Of a stretch of DNA of 38,481 nucleotides, positions 29,976 through 37,863 are shown piece by piece. Below the pieces are notes generated by a model that was not told where the DNA came from, did no database searches, and saw nothing but the letters and a program-made list of their open reading frames with translations. Origin of the DNA: SVTX01 sp045588675 (GTDB lineage Bacteria > Bacillota > Clostridia > Oscillospirales > CAG-272); contig JAZNER010000072.1 in the NCBI GenBank assembly GCA_045588675.1, positions 1 to 38,481 of the forward strand. Reading direction: 5' to 3'. How positions within the stretch are numbered: the first letter of the stretch is position 1; every line of letters starts with the position of its first letter. The translations under genes and the position numbers were made by a program.

Positions 29976-30410
29976 ATGAATGTATACAGACAACTAGCAG
30001 AGGGCGGCGGCTTTAATCTGCCCTTTTTGGTGCATTTATCCAGTCCCGACAACACAACGCATATTTATTTAATCAATGACAATCAAGACATGACCTATAA
30101 CGGCCATACATACTCGGCAAGCAATTTTACATATTCGCCGAATACCAGCGGCGACAGCTCCCTAAATGTCGAGCTAGTCCAGCATGACGAAATAATCGAG
30201 CTGCTGGAAGATTGCGAATATTTCAAGGTCGAAGTAATTGGTATATTTAACGGCGAGGAAGTCGAAGAAATCGGACAATATCGCCATAAATACGGCGAGG
30301 GCACATGGGACGGCTCTAAATTGGAAATGAAGCTGAACAAGGACGACCGCGGAGGAATGACATTTCCTGCATTGATTTTTAACAGCTACAACAACAGGGG
30401 GAATAATTGA
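29976..30410 (+). CDS. Tail tip protein (lambda gpL-like)
   Basis: The product, 144 residues, begins LPFLVHLSSPDNTTHIYLIN with NDNQDMTYNGHTYSASNFTY and a strand IELLEDCEYFKVEVIGIFN, a pattern of tail proteins annotated as gpL-like or DUF1833/DUF2163-related. Unlike lambda gpL, it has no visible C-terminal Cys cluster. Its stop overlaps the NlpC/P60 gene start region. It would form the collar of the tail tip. Confidence 0.65.
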   Translation: MNVYRQLAEGGGFNLPFLVHLSSPDNTTHIYLINDNQDMTYNGHTYSASNFTYSPNTSGDSSLNVELVQHDEIIELLEDCEYFKVEVIGIFNGEEVEEIGQYRHKYGEGTWDGSKLEMKLNKDDRGGMTFPALIFNSYNNRGNN

Positions 30411-30817
30411 AATACGACGATTTGTTAAATATCCCGTTCAAGAAGTTTGGACGCGATGAAAACGGCTTTGATTGCTACGGGGTAGTAATGGAGTGCTGTA
30501 AGCGCGCAGGAACACCGCTAAAAGATTTATACGGCGACATCGTAGATTTACCCGCCGACGGGGTAAATGACTATATAAGCGGGGGATTGAATGTGCGCCA
30601 AATCGACACCCCGAAAGTGGGCGCGCTCGTATATTCAAACTATCAAGGCAATGTTCATGTCGGCTATATTGTTTCCCGCGGCTGCGTACTACACGCGACC
30701 ATAGACAAAGGCGTGAAAATATCGCCGCTCGTAGCATTGCACCCCATAGCATATTATGAGGTTGTAAATGAAAGCGACACTGTACAAGGAACTGTCAAAC
30801 AGACAAAGCCCGATTGA
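30407..30817 (+). CDS. NlpC/P60 tail-tip peptidase (gpK-like)
   Basis: The 136-residue protein has the NlpC/P60 catalytic triad: Cys23 (GFDCYGVVMEC), His84 (GNVHVGYIV) and His96 (LHATIDKGV). In lambda-like phages the gpK protease-like domain sits at the tail tip and may cut peptidoglycan during DNA entry. The gene overlaps its upstream neighbour by 4 nt and the central tail protein gene by 50 nt. An ATGACTATA sequence at 30567-30575 inside the gene encodes part of NDYIS and may be chance. Confidence 0.88.
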   Translation: MKYDDLLNIPFKKFGRDENGFDCYGVVMECCKRAGTPLKDLYGDIVDLPADGVNDYISGGLNVRQIDTPKVGALVYSNYQGNVHVGYIVSRGCVLHATIDKGVKISPLVALHPIAYYEVVNESDTVQGTVKQTKPD

Positions 30818-33800
30818 ATTACCAGCGGGGAAACCAATTAAAGAAGCACTCCCCGCCCTTGATTTAGAAAATGCGATTATCGTATCAAATGACAAGATAG
30901 TAAACGCGGACTACATCACCAAAGAAAACGACATTATAACAATCAGACTAACCCCGAGCGGAACAACTGCGCTGGTTGTAACCGCAATTATCGTCGGCGT
31001 TGTAGCCGTCGGCGCAGGAGTTACGGCGGGCGTAATGGCCTACAAGGCAAAAGCGGCCGCAGAAAAAGCACAGGAAGAACTCGAAAAAGTAAAAAAACTC
31101 ACCAACAAAAGCGACATTGACAACCGTCCATTTTTGCGCGGCGCGTCTAACACATTGGCAACGGGTAACAGTCAGCCGTATATTATCGGGCGGCATTTTT
31201 TCACGCCATATTTACTATGCAGTCCGCATTATCAGATAACGGGCGAGGACGGCAAAGACGAATACACATACACCGTGCTCGAATGTGGATTTAATAAGCA
31301 GATAATCCAAAAGCTCGCCATTGACGACATTGTAATAAAATCATTTTCGCAGACATCGCCGCAAGAGGGCGCATTTAATCTCGATACGGGCATTTTTGCA
31401 GAGGACGGCCGCGTCGAAATCGCGCAGGACGGCGCACTATTAACGGATCTTCCCGCCCTAAATTACAAAGTAGAATCTAAAGCCTGCAATGATGAAATCC
31501 CGCACGATAGCGACGTAACGGCGGGCACAGAGGAATATTTAACCTACACGCTGAACCCATACGCAAAAGATGTAGATATTGCTATTACTTTCCCCTATGG
31601 CCTTTACGCCATGAACGACGACGGCGACAAAATCGAAACACAGTTAAACATCACGCCGCAGTTTTCTCTAGACGGCGGCAGTACATGGCAGAGCTTCACA
31701 TTTAACAACAACGGCACACAGACGACATTATTTAAACGCAATGTTTCTACAAAAGAACTTCGCTTCGTAGCCCACAAGGATTTTACAGCGGCCAATTATG
31801 CAACATTACGGGCAAATGGGCAGAACACTATATATATCAGAGTAAGAAGCGACGGCAACGCGGGCGACAGCATGATACATAACGATTGTTATGTATTGTA
31901 TTATCAAAGCGTATGCTATGACCCCGACAAGAGCACCAGCGAATTAGTGCCTTGCCGCGTCGTAGAGGACAGGGAGCGCGCCTATTGTACGATTTTGGGC
32001 TTGAAGCTGAAAGCAACCAAAATAAACGAGGACAAATTAAAGAAAATCAATATCATTTCCCACGGCGTAGCCCGCACATGGAACGGCACGGCATGGAGCA
32101 GCACGAAAAGCGCAACCCGTAACCCCGCCGCTTGGGTTTTGGAAATTGAAACCAGCGACAGCCACCCAGCAAGTAAGTATTTAGACAGCGAAATAGACCT
32201 CGACAGCTTCGGCGATTATTACGAATGGTGCGAATTAAACGGCTATAAGTTCGATTGGGTAATCACGCAGAATACAAAAAAAGACGATGTATTAAATTAC
32301 ATCTTGGAAGCCACAGGCGCAGTTATTTACACCGATATATACGGCCGCCGCGCCGTAGCATTTGACCACCCGCAGGAAAACGCGCTGGCAGTCTACAACC
32401 CGCAGAACATCATAACAATTCAGAATAAAAAGACATTCGGACGCAGAACCGACGGGCTTCGCATAAAATGGGTAAATTGTGAAAATGATTTATTCCAAGA
32501 AGATACATATTTACTCATGCGCGAGGGGCAGACGCTAAACGCCGACAGCATTATTAAAGATTTGACGGTAACAGGCGTTACGACATTCGACCACATCGTA
32601 AAATATGCACGCCGCCTTATGGCTATTGAAACACTACGCCCGAAAACCACCGTTATTGATGTAGGTAACGAGGGCGTATTTTACACCCCGCTATCTAAGA
32701 TTTTAATACAGGACGACAGCCTTAAAATTGGAATCGGCAAGGGCTACACAATCCGCGAGTGCGTATGGCAGAGCGGGCTATTAAAGAAAATCTACACAAA
32801 CGAGCCGCTAACATTCGCCCCCGCCAAAACATACGGAATCATCGCCAACTGCTACACCGACGACGGCGCAAAACCCGTAGCGATAAAGGTAGAGGGCACG
32901 GGAACAACCAACGAATTAACAGTATTAACGGCAATCAGAAGCAGCGCGGCCGCCAAGCCCGAAACGGGTAACATTTTCAGCTTCGGCGAATTGGATATAG
33001 ACGGCGAGTTTACCAAGGTAACGACCGAGTATTTAATCAGCGGCATTAAACGCAGTGAAAAAGGATTTAGCCTTGATTTGGTAAACTATAACGCGGCCAT
33101 ATACGACAGCGGCACTATACCAGCGTATAAAAGCAACATGACCAAAAAGGCAAGCGCAGAGAAAAAGGGAATCCCAGCCGACAGCGTAACCCATGAAGAG
33201 CTGCTGGAAACCGTCGCAACCGTAGACGGCACAAAGGCGGCGCAGGAAGCCGCAAACGAAGTCGTTCACGGAATCCATTTTACAAATGTACACCGCATTA
33301 AAGATATGGAATTGTCGCTCGAAGAGATTTTAAGCAAGATAGACCAAGACCGACAGGAAGCGGCCGCAGGAATCAGCGTTTCCGAAGAAGAAATTTTAAT
33401 AAAGGTCGCAGACACCGAAGCGGGCTTATATTCAGCAATCGACTTAACCAAAGACGAAATCCTCGCTACAGTCGCAGACACCGAAGCGGGCTTATATTCA
33501 GCAATCGACTTAACCAAAGACGAAATCCTCGCGCAAGTTGACGACATGGAGCAAGAACTCACGGGCTTAATTGATGTACAGGCAAGCGCAATTACTGCAA
33601 TGGTACAGGGCGGCGGAGCTACGGGGCAGATGTCATTATCGCTAGAATTGCCCGTAATCATAGACGCAGACACCCGCGCGCAATTCGTACAGGCCAGCAC
33701 CGAAGCGAAAGTCGCCGCCGTATATGCGCAGCTAGAGGGCACAAGCGGCGCGGGCATAAGATACGCAATCAAAGGTAACGCCAGCAACGCAGCAGTAAAA

Positions 33801-34814
33801 GCACTATGGGACGACGCGGTGGCGGGCGCGCTTATAGCAAGTCAGATAGATCTGACCGCCACACAAATCCACATCAACGCACAGAATGTGCAGATTGACG
33901 GCGAAACAATTATTAACAACGCAAAGAAAATTAAAGCGGCTTTAATTGATGTTGCTACAATTTTGGGAGAAAACGCCTATTTCTTGGGCGCGGTTTACAG
34001 CTCTACAGCCCGCTTTAAGGACGATTGTTTCCTGCCAATGGTAGAGTTTGCGCAAACCTACACAAACGACACAAACCAAGTGATAGATTTATCAACGGAA
34101 ACAGTAGCAAACATAAAAACAAAGCTCGACAATATCATCAACAACGCCCCCGCAAGCACAAAAGTTCGGCTCGATTATGAAGATGAAACCGCCGTCCGCG
34201 TTTATATTCAGATAGTATCAGCCGAACAAAATAAAACGAATGTTACAACGGGCGCAATGTGCGCATGGTATTTGCAGCGATACACAAACAGCGACAACCA
34301 GCTAGAATATGACATTTGGAGCATATCGGGTTATTCGGATATATTAAGCACGACAAAGCGCGCTGTAATCATAGGAAGCGCAAAATATACAAGCGGCACA
34401 CTTGCCAATAAATTAGAGTTTAATTATTACGCTAAAGAAATCGGAATCAACGCGGGCAATGCGTATTTTTCAAATACCATTCAATCTCGCAATGGCTATT
34501 TATTCGGGCTGGCTAATTATAAATACGGCCAATCATACAGCAGGAATTATTCAGAAGCGACCTATTTTAAATTACTGGAATCCTACGGCGTAGATTACAA
34601 CCCGCGTCTTTGTGTAGTAAAGTTTAGCGACGGTGTATATTTGGGCGTAGCTAAAAAAGTAAGCTCTACAGTTTACAGAATAACAGGAGCGTTTAACTAT
34701 GAGAATAGAACATCATCAGCGCGCCCCGTTGTTACCGTAGGATATGCAACGGGAAGTATTTGGCTTGAAAAAGACAATACCAATGCAACGCAAGTTCATG
34801 ATATTTATTTTTAA
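30768..34814 (+). CDS. Central tail tip / host-specificity protein (gpI-gpJ-like fusion)
   Basis: The 1348-residue protein starts with a ubiquitin-like gpI-type region (1-65) and a hydrophobic segment (about 66-95, TTALVVTAIIVGVVAVGAGV). A gpJ core then opens with DNRPFLRGASNTLATGNSQP and YIIGRHFFTPYLLCSP. Fibronectin-like and tail-hub regions continue to about 790. A helical stalk (about 820-945) contains a 22-residue tandem repeat, and the C-terminal 400 residues are beta-rich and probably trimeric. It forms the tail spike tip that contacts the receptor and cell envelope. Its stop directly abuts the stop of the converging lipoprotein gene. Confidence 0.88.
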   Translation: MKATLYKELSNRQSPIELPAGKPIKEALPALDLENAIIVSNDKIVNADYITKENDIITIRLTPSGTTALVVTAIIVGVVAVGAGVTAGVMAYKAKAAAEKAQEELEKVKKLTNKSDIDNRPFLRGASNTLATGNSQPYIIGRHFFTPYLLCSPHYQITGEDGKDEYTYTVLECGFNKQIIQKLAIDDIVIKSFSQTSPQEGAFNLDTGIFAEDGRVEIAQDGALLTDLPALNYKVESKACNDEIPHDSDVTAGTEEYLTYTLNPYAKDVDIAITFPYGLYAMNDDGDKIETQLNITPQFSLDGGSTWQSFTFNNNGTQTTLFKRNVSTKELRFVAHKDFTAANYATLRANGQNTIYIRVRSDGNAGDSMIHNDCYVLYYQSVCYDPDKSTSELVPCRVVEDRERAYCTILGLKLKATKINEDKLKKINIISHGVARTWNGTAWSSTKSATRNPAAWVLEIETSDSHPASKYLDSEIDLDSFGDYYEWCELNGYKFDWVITQNTKKDDVLNYILEATGAVIYTDIYGRRAVAFDHPQENALAVYNPQNIITIQNKKTFGRRTDGLRIKWVNCENDLFQEDTYLLMREGQTLNADSIIKDLTVTGVTTFDHIVKYARRLMAIETLRPKTTVIDVGNEGVFYTPLSKILIQDDSLKIGIGKGYTIRECVWQSGLLKKIYTNEPLTFAPAKTYGIIANCYTDDGAKPVAIKVEGTGTTNELTVLTAIRSSAAAKPETGNIFSFGELDIDGEFTKVTTEYLISGIKRSEKGFSLDLVNYNAAIYDSGTIPAYKSNMTKKASAEKKGIPADSVTHEELLETVATVDGTKAAQEAANEVVHGIHFTNVHRIKDMELSLEEILSKIDQDRQEAAAGISVSEEEILIKVADTEAGLYSAIDLTKDEILATVADTEAGLYSAIDLTKDEILAQVDDMEQELTGLIDVQASAITAMVQGGGATGQMSLSLELPVIIDADTRAQFVQASTEAKVAAVYAQLEGTSGAGIRYAIKGNASNAAVKALWDDAVAGALIASQIDLTATQIHINAQNVQIDGETIINNAKKIKAALIDVATILGENAYFLGAVYSSTARFKDDCFLPMVEFAQTYTNDTNQVIDLSTETVANIKTKLDNIINNAPASTKVRLDYEDETAVRVYIQIVSAEQNKTNVTTGAMCAWYLQRYTNSDNQLEYDIWSISGYSDILSTTKRAVIIGSAKYTSGTLANKLEFNYYAKEIGINAGNAYFSNTIQSRNGYLFGLANYKYGQSYSRNYSEATYFKLLESYGVDYNPRLCVVKFSDGVYLGVAKKVSSTVYRITGAFNYENRTSSARPVVTVGYATGSIWLEKDNTNATQVHDIYF
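33405..33532 (+). repeat. 66-bp tandem repeat in the tail tip gene
   Basis: Two copies with a 66-bp period start at 33405 and 33471. The first 62 bases are identical, encoding VADTEAGLYSAIDLTKDEIL twice. Less conserved versions (EEEILIKV before, DDMEQELTGLIDV after) suggest a longer decayed repeat array forming a helical stalk. Perfect identity implies recent duplication and possible length change. Confidence 0.95.
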
Positions 34815-35513
34815 TTATTGAATATCCAGCGATTGAAACTTAACGGTGCGGATTTTCGACGATGAAAGTATAAAATCATTTATGCCGTTTTTAATTTCCA
34901 CTTGTAGCTTATCCTCGTTTGTTGGGGATAATTCGGCGGAAGTTTTACCCATAAAAAAACGGCGTAAATATTCGCGCAATTCCACATCGCGCGCTATTAT
35001 TTCCGTAGATGTAGCTTTGTCGTCTAATTTATAGCCAAGCACTACGGCAGCAGTAACGCTCGCGCCGTCGGCATTATTCGTTTTTATTTCATAATCAGAA
35101 GTCCACGAATAAACGGTCGCGTCGCTTTTGTAATTATCAGCCGACGGAACGACCGCCCCGAAATCAAAAGGAATATCGTCAAACTTCACCGAGTAGCGAC
35201 CCTTTGAACATTTGGCTTTTAATTCAATCGGCTTTACTGCGTAATAATCGTAACGCGTGCCGTCTTTTTTTGCGAAATCAAATAAATCTAAATGGTCGCC
35301 CTTTATCGGTAAATCGGCAGAATAAAAATAAACGCCGTTCAATGACCATTCAATATTTTTAATTTCCGCGCCCGTATTATTATTTATCCAGTAAAACACC
35401 TGCGGGGCATGGTAATCTTTAGAATTATTTTCAACGCTAATATTCAATTCCTGCCCCGAACAGGAAACGACGAGGGCAGACAAAAGGGCAATTAAAAAAA
35501 ACTTGATTTTCAT
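34815..35513 (-). CDS. Lipoprotein with a FliL-like C-terminal domain
   Basis: The 232-residue protein has a lipoprotein signal peptide with lipobox LVVSC (Cys18). Residues about 145-232 (AAVVLGYKLDDKATSTEIIA, ELREYLRRFFMGKTSAEL, NEDKLQVEIKNGINDFI, IRTVKFQSLDIQ) follow the pattern of flagellar FliL, especially treponemal versions with RRFF.KTAAEL.P.NE. Native FliL is an inner-membrane protein of the flagellar motor. Here the domain is on a lipoprotein. The gene is transcribed opposite to the phage genes with the OMP gene upstream, so it is probably lysogenic cargo. Confidence 0.7.
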   Translation of the reverse strand: MKIKFFLIALLSALVVSCSGQELNISVENNSKDYHAPQVFYWINNNTGAEIKNIEWSLNGVYFYSADLPIKGDHLDLFDFAKKDGTRYDYYAVKPIELKAKCSKGRYSVKFDDIPFDFGAVVPSADNYKSDATVYSWTSDYEIKTNNADGASVTAAVVLGYKLDDKATSTEIIARDVELREYLRRFFMGKTSAELSPTNEDKLQVEIKNGINDFILSSSKIRTVKFQSLDIQ

Positions 35514-35526
35514 AATTCACCGCCCG

Positions 35527-36210
35527 TTACAGTTTGAAACCGATTGAAACATACGGCGATGTAGTAAGCATAAAATAATCAGCGATAGAATTAAACGCCG
35601 TGTCCGATGTAGTACAGTTTACATATCCCGTATATTTAATATCAGCAAGTAAAAGCGTAAAAAGCCGCGTATCAAAATCAACGCCATAGCGCACAAACAC
35701 TTTATTTATTTTATGCTGCATACCCAAATTGACAGACGCGCCAAGCGAATAGCCCCAGCCCGACATATCATAATTGATTTTGTACACGGAATCATAAACA
35801 ACCATTTTCTGCATAAAATCGGCATGAAAAAAGTGCAAATCAAATGCAAGCGCAGGAATAAGCAGAAAATTAGTATTTTCATTTATGCTGAATATAAATG
35901 GGTAGCCGATACGCAACGGCACGGAGTAAAAACGGGTATTCATATCATGCACACCCAGCTTTTTTAATTCGTCAGTATTTAAATCACGATTGCCCGATAA
36001 ATCGACATCAAAACCAAATGCAACATAGCATTTTTTAGCCCCGCCGTAATCACCAATTAAAGAAATATTACCACCAACAGCATGACTAATATTACCGTCG
36101 GCTATGGTATTTGAATAATTGCCGCCGAAATAAATAAAATCATCGGCAAAAATAGGAACGGAAAAGAAGCACAGAACCGTGCAAAGGACAAAAGCAATTT
36201 TGCTTTTCAC
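35527..36210 (-). CDS. Outer-membrane beta-barrel protein
   Basis: The 227-residue protein has an N-terminal signal peptide (cut after VPIFA) and then alternating amphipathic strands (DFIYFGGNYSNTIADGNISH, KCYVAFGFDVDLSGNRDL, RFYSVPLRIGYPF, GYSLGASVNLGMQH). It ends YVSIGFKL, with aromatic residues near the C-terminus as in barrel proteins. The start codon is GTG 36208-36210. It precedes the lipoprotein gene by 13 nt in one operon. As cargo expressed from the lysogen it could alter the host surface, for example to block superinfection. Confidence 0.75.
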   Translation of the reverse strand: MKSKIAFVLCTVLCFFSVPIFADDFIYFGGNYSNTIADGNISHAVGGNISLIGDYGGAKKCYVAFGFDVDLSGNRDLNTDELKKLGVHDMNTRFYSVPLRIGYPFIFSINENTNFLLIPALAFDLHFFHADFMQKMVVYDSVYKINYDMSGWGYSLGASVNLGMQHKINKVFVRYGVDFDTRLFTLLLADIKYTGYVNCTTSDTAFNSIADYFMLTTSPYVSIGFKL

Positions 36211-36215
36211 ACCTA

Positions 36216-36224
36216 CCCCCCCCC
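36216..36224 (-). promoter_or_regulatory. Poly-G tract (nine G) at the OMP ribosome-binding site
   Basis: On the coding strand nine consecutive G end 5 nt before GTG 36210, inside the leader between promoter and start. In treponemes, homopolymeric G tracts near genes change length and alter expression. Here the tract itself also looks like the ribosome-binding region. Other phage genes have six or seven G, so a plain strong binding site is the alternative. Confidence 0.6.
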
Positions 36225-36276
36225 GTTTGTATAGTAGTTTTTACGAGGGTTGATAAAGAATTAAGATTTGTAATTC

Positions 36277-36304
36277 AGTATAACACACTTTCGGAAATTT
36301 GCAA
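36277..36304 (-). promoter_or_regulatory. Sigma-70-type promoter for the OMP/lipoprotein operon
   Basis: On the minus strand, TTGCAA (36299-36304) and TATACT (36277-36282) are separated by 16 bp. The start point would lie near 36270, giving a leader of about 60 nt that contains the poly-G tract. It is a host-type promoter, consistent with expression in the lysogen. Confidence 0.75.
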
Positions 36305-36307
36305 GCA

Positions 36308-37552
36308 CTACCCCGCGCGAATCGTAGCCCGCCCGCTATGCCTATCAGCATAAAAATATCGGTAAATCAATTCCTTTTCCACAATCGGCATGGAATCGCC
36401 CACCACATCACACAGCGGCTCAGCCAGCTCCACCCCGTAATATTTGCCGCCCATATACGCCCGCAAGCCGTAATTTTCAGACAGGCAGAGAGTAAACGAC
36501 ACACAGGCAGCGCGCGACGCAAGTAGATTAAACTTGTAACCATGATAAATAAATGAACCATTGGCGCGCGTTTTCTTTTCAGCGCGCACGGCAAAAAGAT
36601 AATCTACATCAAAATCGCACGACGGATTTTTCCAGTGCAGGGCTTCATTTTGCGCGGGAACGGCAAAGCGGGCATTGAATCCGTCGATGAAATCAGCGAG
36701 GAAAGCATTAGCCTTTTCGATTGTATCAATATGCAGGAATCGGAAGATATAAGGCAAGCGACCCTGTAAGGTCTGCCAAAGCCGCTCAATCCGCCCTTTG
36801 GCTTGCGGGGAGTAAGCGGCAATCAATTCTATTTGCAGTTTTTTACAGGTTTTCTGCCATTGCGTTTCTGATTTTTCCGCGCCCTCTAATTGTTCTTCAA
36901 GAGTAGCCCCGCGAGTAGTAAAAAAGCATTGCGAGCGGTCGGAGTAAATCGCACGGGGCAACTTCCCGCCCGTCCGTATGAAAATCTGCAAAAGAAGCTG
37001 GTAATAGCCTAAAAGACATTCGTTTTCACAGAAATACAACGCCACGACTTTATGAGTAGCGTCGTCTATCGCGCCATGCAGGGTGATTTTATGACCATTC
37101 ATAAACCAATCGTGCAAAGAGCCGTCAATCTGTACCAAATCGCCCTCGTTCGGGCGTTCATTGCGCGGCAGATGTTTCTTTTTTTCGCGTACAGGAATAC
37201 GGGCACGTGGCGACACAATCCCAGCACCCGAAAGCGCATTGTATACCGTAGAATATGAGGGCGAATATCCTAAAAAATCCTCGCAATCATCACGAAACGC
37301 GGCGAACGGCGACCCCGTAAAATTGACATAATCAGCGGCGATTTTTGCAGAATCATATTTTTTATTTTTGGGAGCGCGCCCTGTATTACCATGTATAAAA
37401 ATGGCCGCACCGAATTGCCTATAACGCGCTTTTAGCCGCGACACCGAATAGGGAGCAATCCCGATTAGTTTAGCGCATTTCCGCACGGACAACACACCCG
37501 CCGCACATTGCGGAATATACACCATTTTTCTTTTTTGTAACTCGTAATTCAT
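36308..37552 (-). CDS. DDE transposase, ISNCY/IS1202-like
   Basis: The 414-residue protein has an N-terminal helix-turn-helix region (about 20-60, RKCAKLIGIAPYSVSRLKAR) and a catalytic core with Asp143 (DLVQIDGSLHDWF), Asp205 (AIYSDRSQCF) and Glu256 (SPQAKGRIERLWQTLQGRLP). AIDDATHKVVALYF between them is usual for ISNCY-type transposases of the IS1202 group. ATG 37550-37552 is preferred to an upstream TTG. No other transposase or integrase is present. The gene is at the right end, and the long target duplication fits this family. It should catalyse integration and probably replicative transposition of the whole phage. Confidence 0.88.
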   Translation of the reverse strand: MNYELQKRKMVYIPQCAAGVLSVRKCAKLIGIAPYSVSRLKARYRQFGAAIFIHGNTGRAPKNKKYDSAKIAADYVNFTGSPFAAFRDDCEDFLGYSPSYSTVYNALSGAGIVSPRARIPVREKKKHLPRNERPNEGDLVQIDGSLHDWFMNGHKITLHGAIDDATHKVVALYFCENECLLGYYQLLLQIFIRTGGKLPRAIYSDRSQCFFTTRGATLEEQLEGAEKSETQWQKTCKKLQIELIAAYSPQAKGRIERLWQTLQGRLPYIFRFLHIDTIEKANAFLADFIDGFNARFAVPAQNEALHWKNPSCDFDVDYLFAVRAEKKTRANGSFIYHGYKFNLLASRAACVSFTLCLSENYGLRAYMGGKYYGVELAEPLCDVVGDSMPIVEKELIYRYFYADRHSGRATIRAG

Positions 37553-37601
37553 TATTTTTTGTTCGGAGCAATCCAGCAAAAAACTTTAATAAAAAAGTAT
37601 G

Positions 37602-37656
37602 CAAATGCAGATTTTGTATAGTTTTACATTGTCGTATTATACAAATGCAGATTTTG
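37602..37656 (-). promoter_or_regulatory. Transposase promoter with two operator-like repeats
   Basis: CAAATGCAGATTTTG occurs at 37602-37616 and 37642-37656, exactly 40 bp apart and in the same orientation. On the minus strand a -10 TATAAT (37636-37641) abuts the upstream copy, which would cover the -10/-35 spacer, while the other copy lies just downstream of the start point. A protein binding both sites on the same helix face could loop DNA and shut off the transposase gene. The -35 is poor, so an activator role is also possible. Confidence 0.65.
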
Positions 37657-37671
37657 CACCCTATTTGCACT

Positions 37672-37727
37672 ATGTATATGATTATGATTATGATTATGTA
37701 TATGTATATGTATACAGTAGTATATAG
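37672..37727. repeat. AT-rich simple-sequence tract
   Basis: Repeated GATTAT and GTATAT units run for about 50 bp. Such easily melted DNA next to a transposon end could be a bending or melting element, or only slippage-prone filler. Open frames across it encode only alternating Tyr/Ile and are not credible proteins. Confidence 0.75.
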
Positions 37728-37730
37728 AGA

Positions 37731-37746
37731 GGGCGACACGTCGCCC
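37731..37746. repeat. Short perfect inverted repeat
   Basis: GGGCGAC and GTCGCCC are separated by two bases. The GC-rich dyad stands between the AT-rich tract and the right end. It may be a protein-binding site or the tip of a hairpin. No T-run follows on either strand. Confidence 0.55.
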
Positions 37747-37821
37747 CGTACCCCAGCAAAGCGCAGCGCGGCATTATCGGCAGGATTTTCTAAAACATAA
37801 ATATTTTTTTTATTTTCGCGC

Positions 37822-37850
37822 TTGACAATTCGGCGGACTGCCTTTATATT
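37822..37850 (+). promoter_or_regulatory. Outward-facing promoter at the right end
   Basis: TTGACA (37822-37827), 17 bp, TATATT (37845-37850): close to the sigma-70 consensus. It points rightward, with transcription starting near 37857 and running through the right inverted repeat into the host gene, antisense to it. In a circular or head-to-tail junction the same promoter would face the early genes at the left end. Confidence 0.7.
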
Positions 37851-37863
37851 TAATTTATCAGCC

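Noticed and set aside
30567..30575. Another ATGACTATA inside the NlpC/P60 gene
   Set aside because: It is within coding sequence (part of NDYIS) and not at a gene boundary, so it was not counted as a regulatory copy, though an internal promoter cannot be excluded.
37672..37727. CRISPR array or iteron origin
   Set aside because: Repeat units are only six bases and imperfect, without spacers. No CRISPR-like array exists elsewhere in the window.
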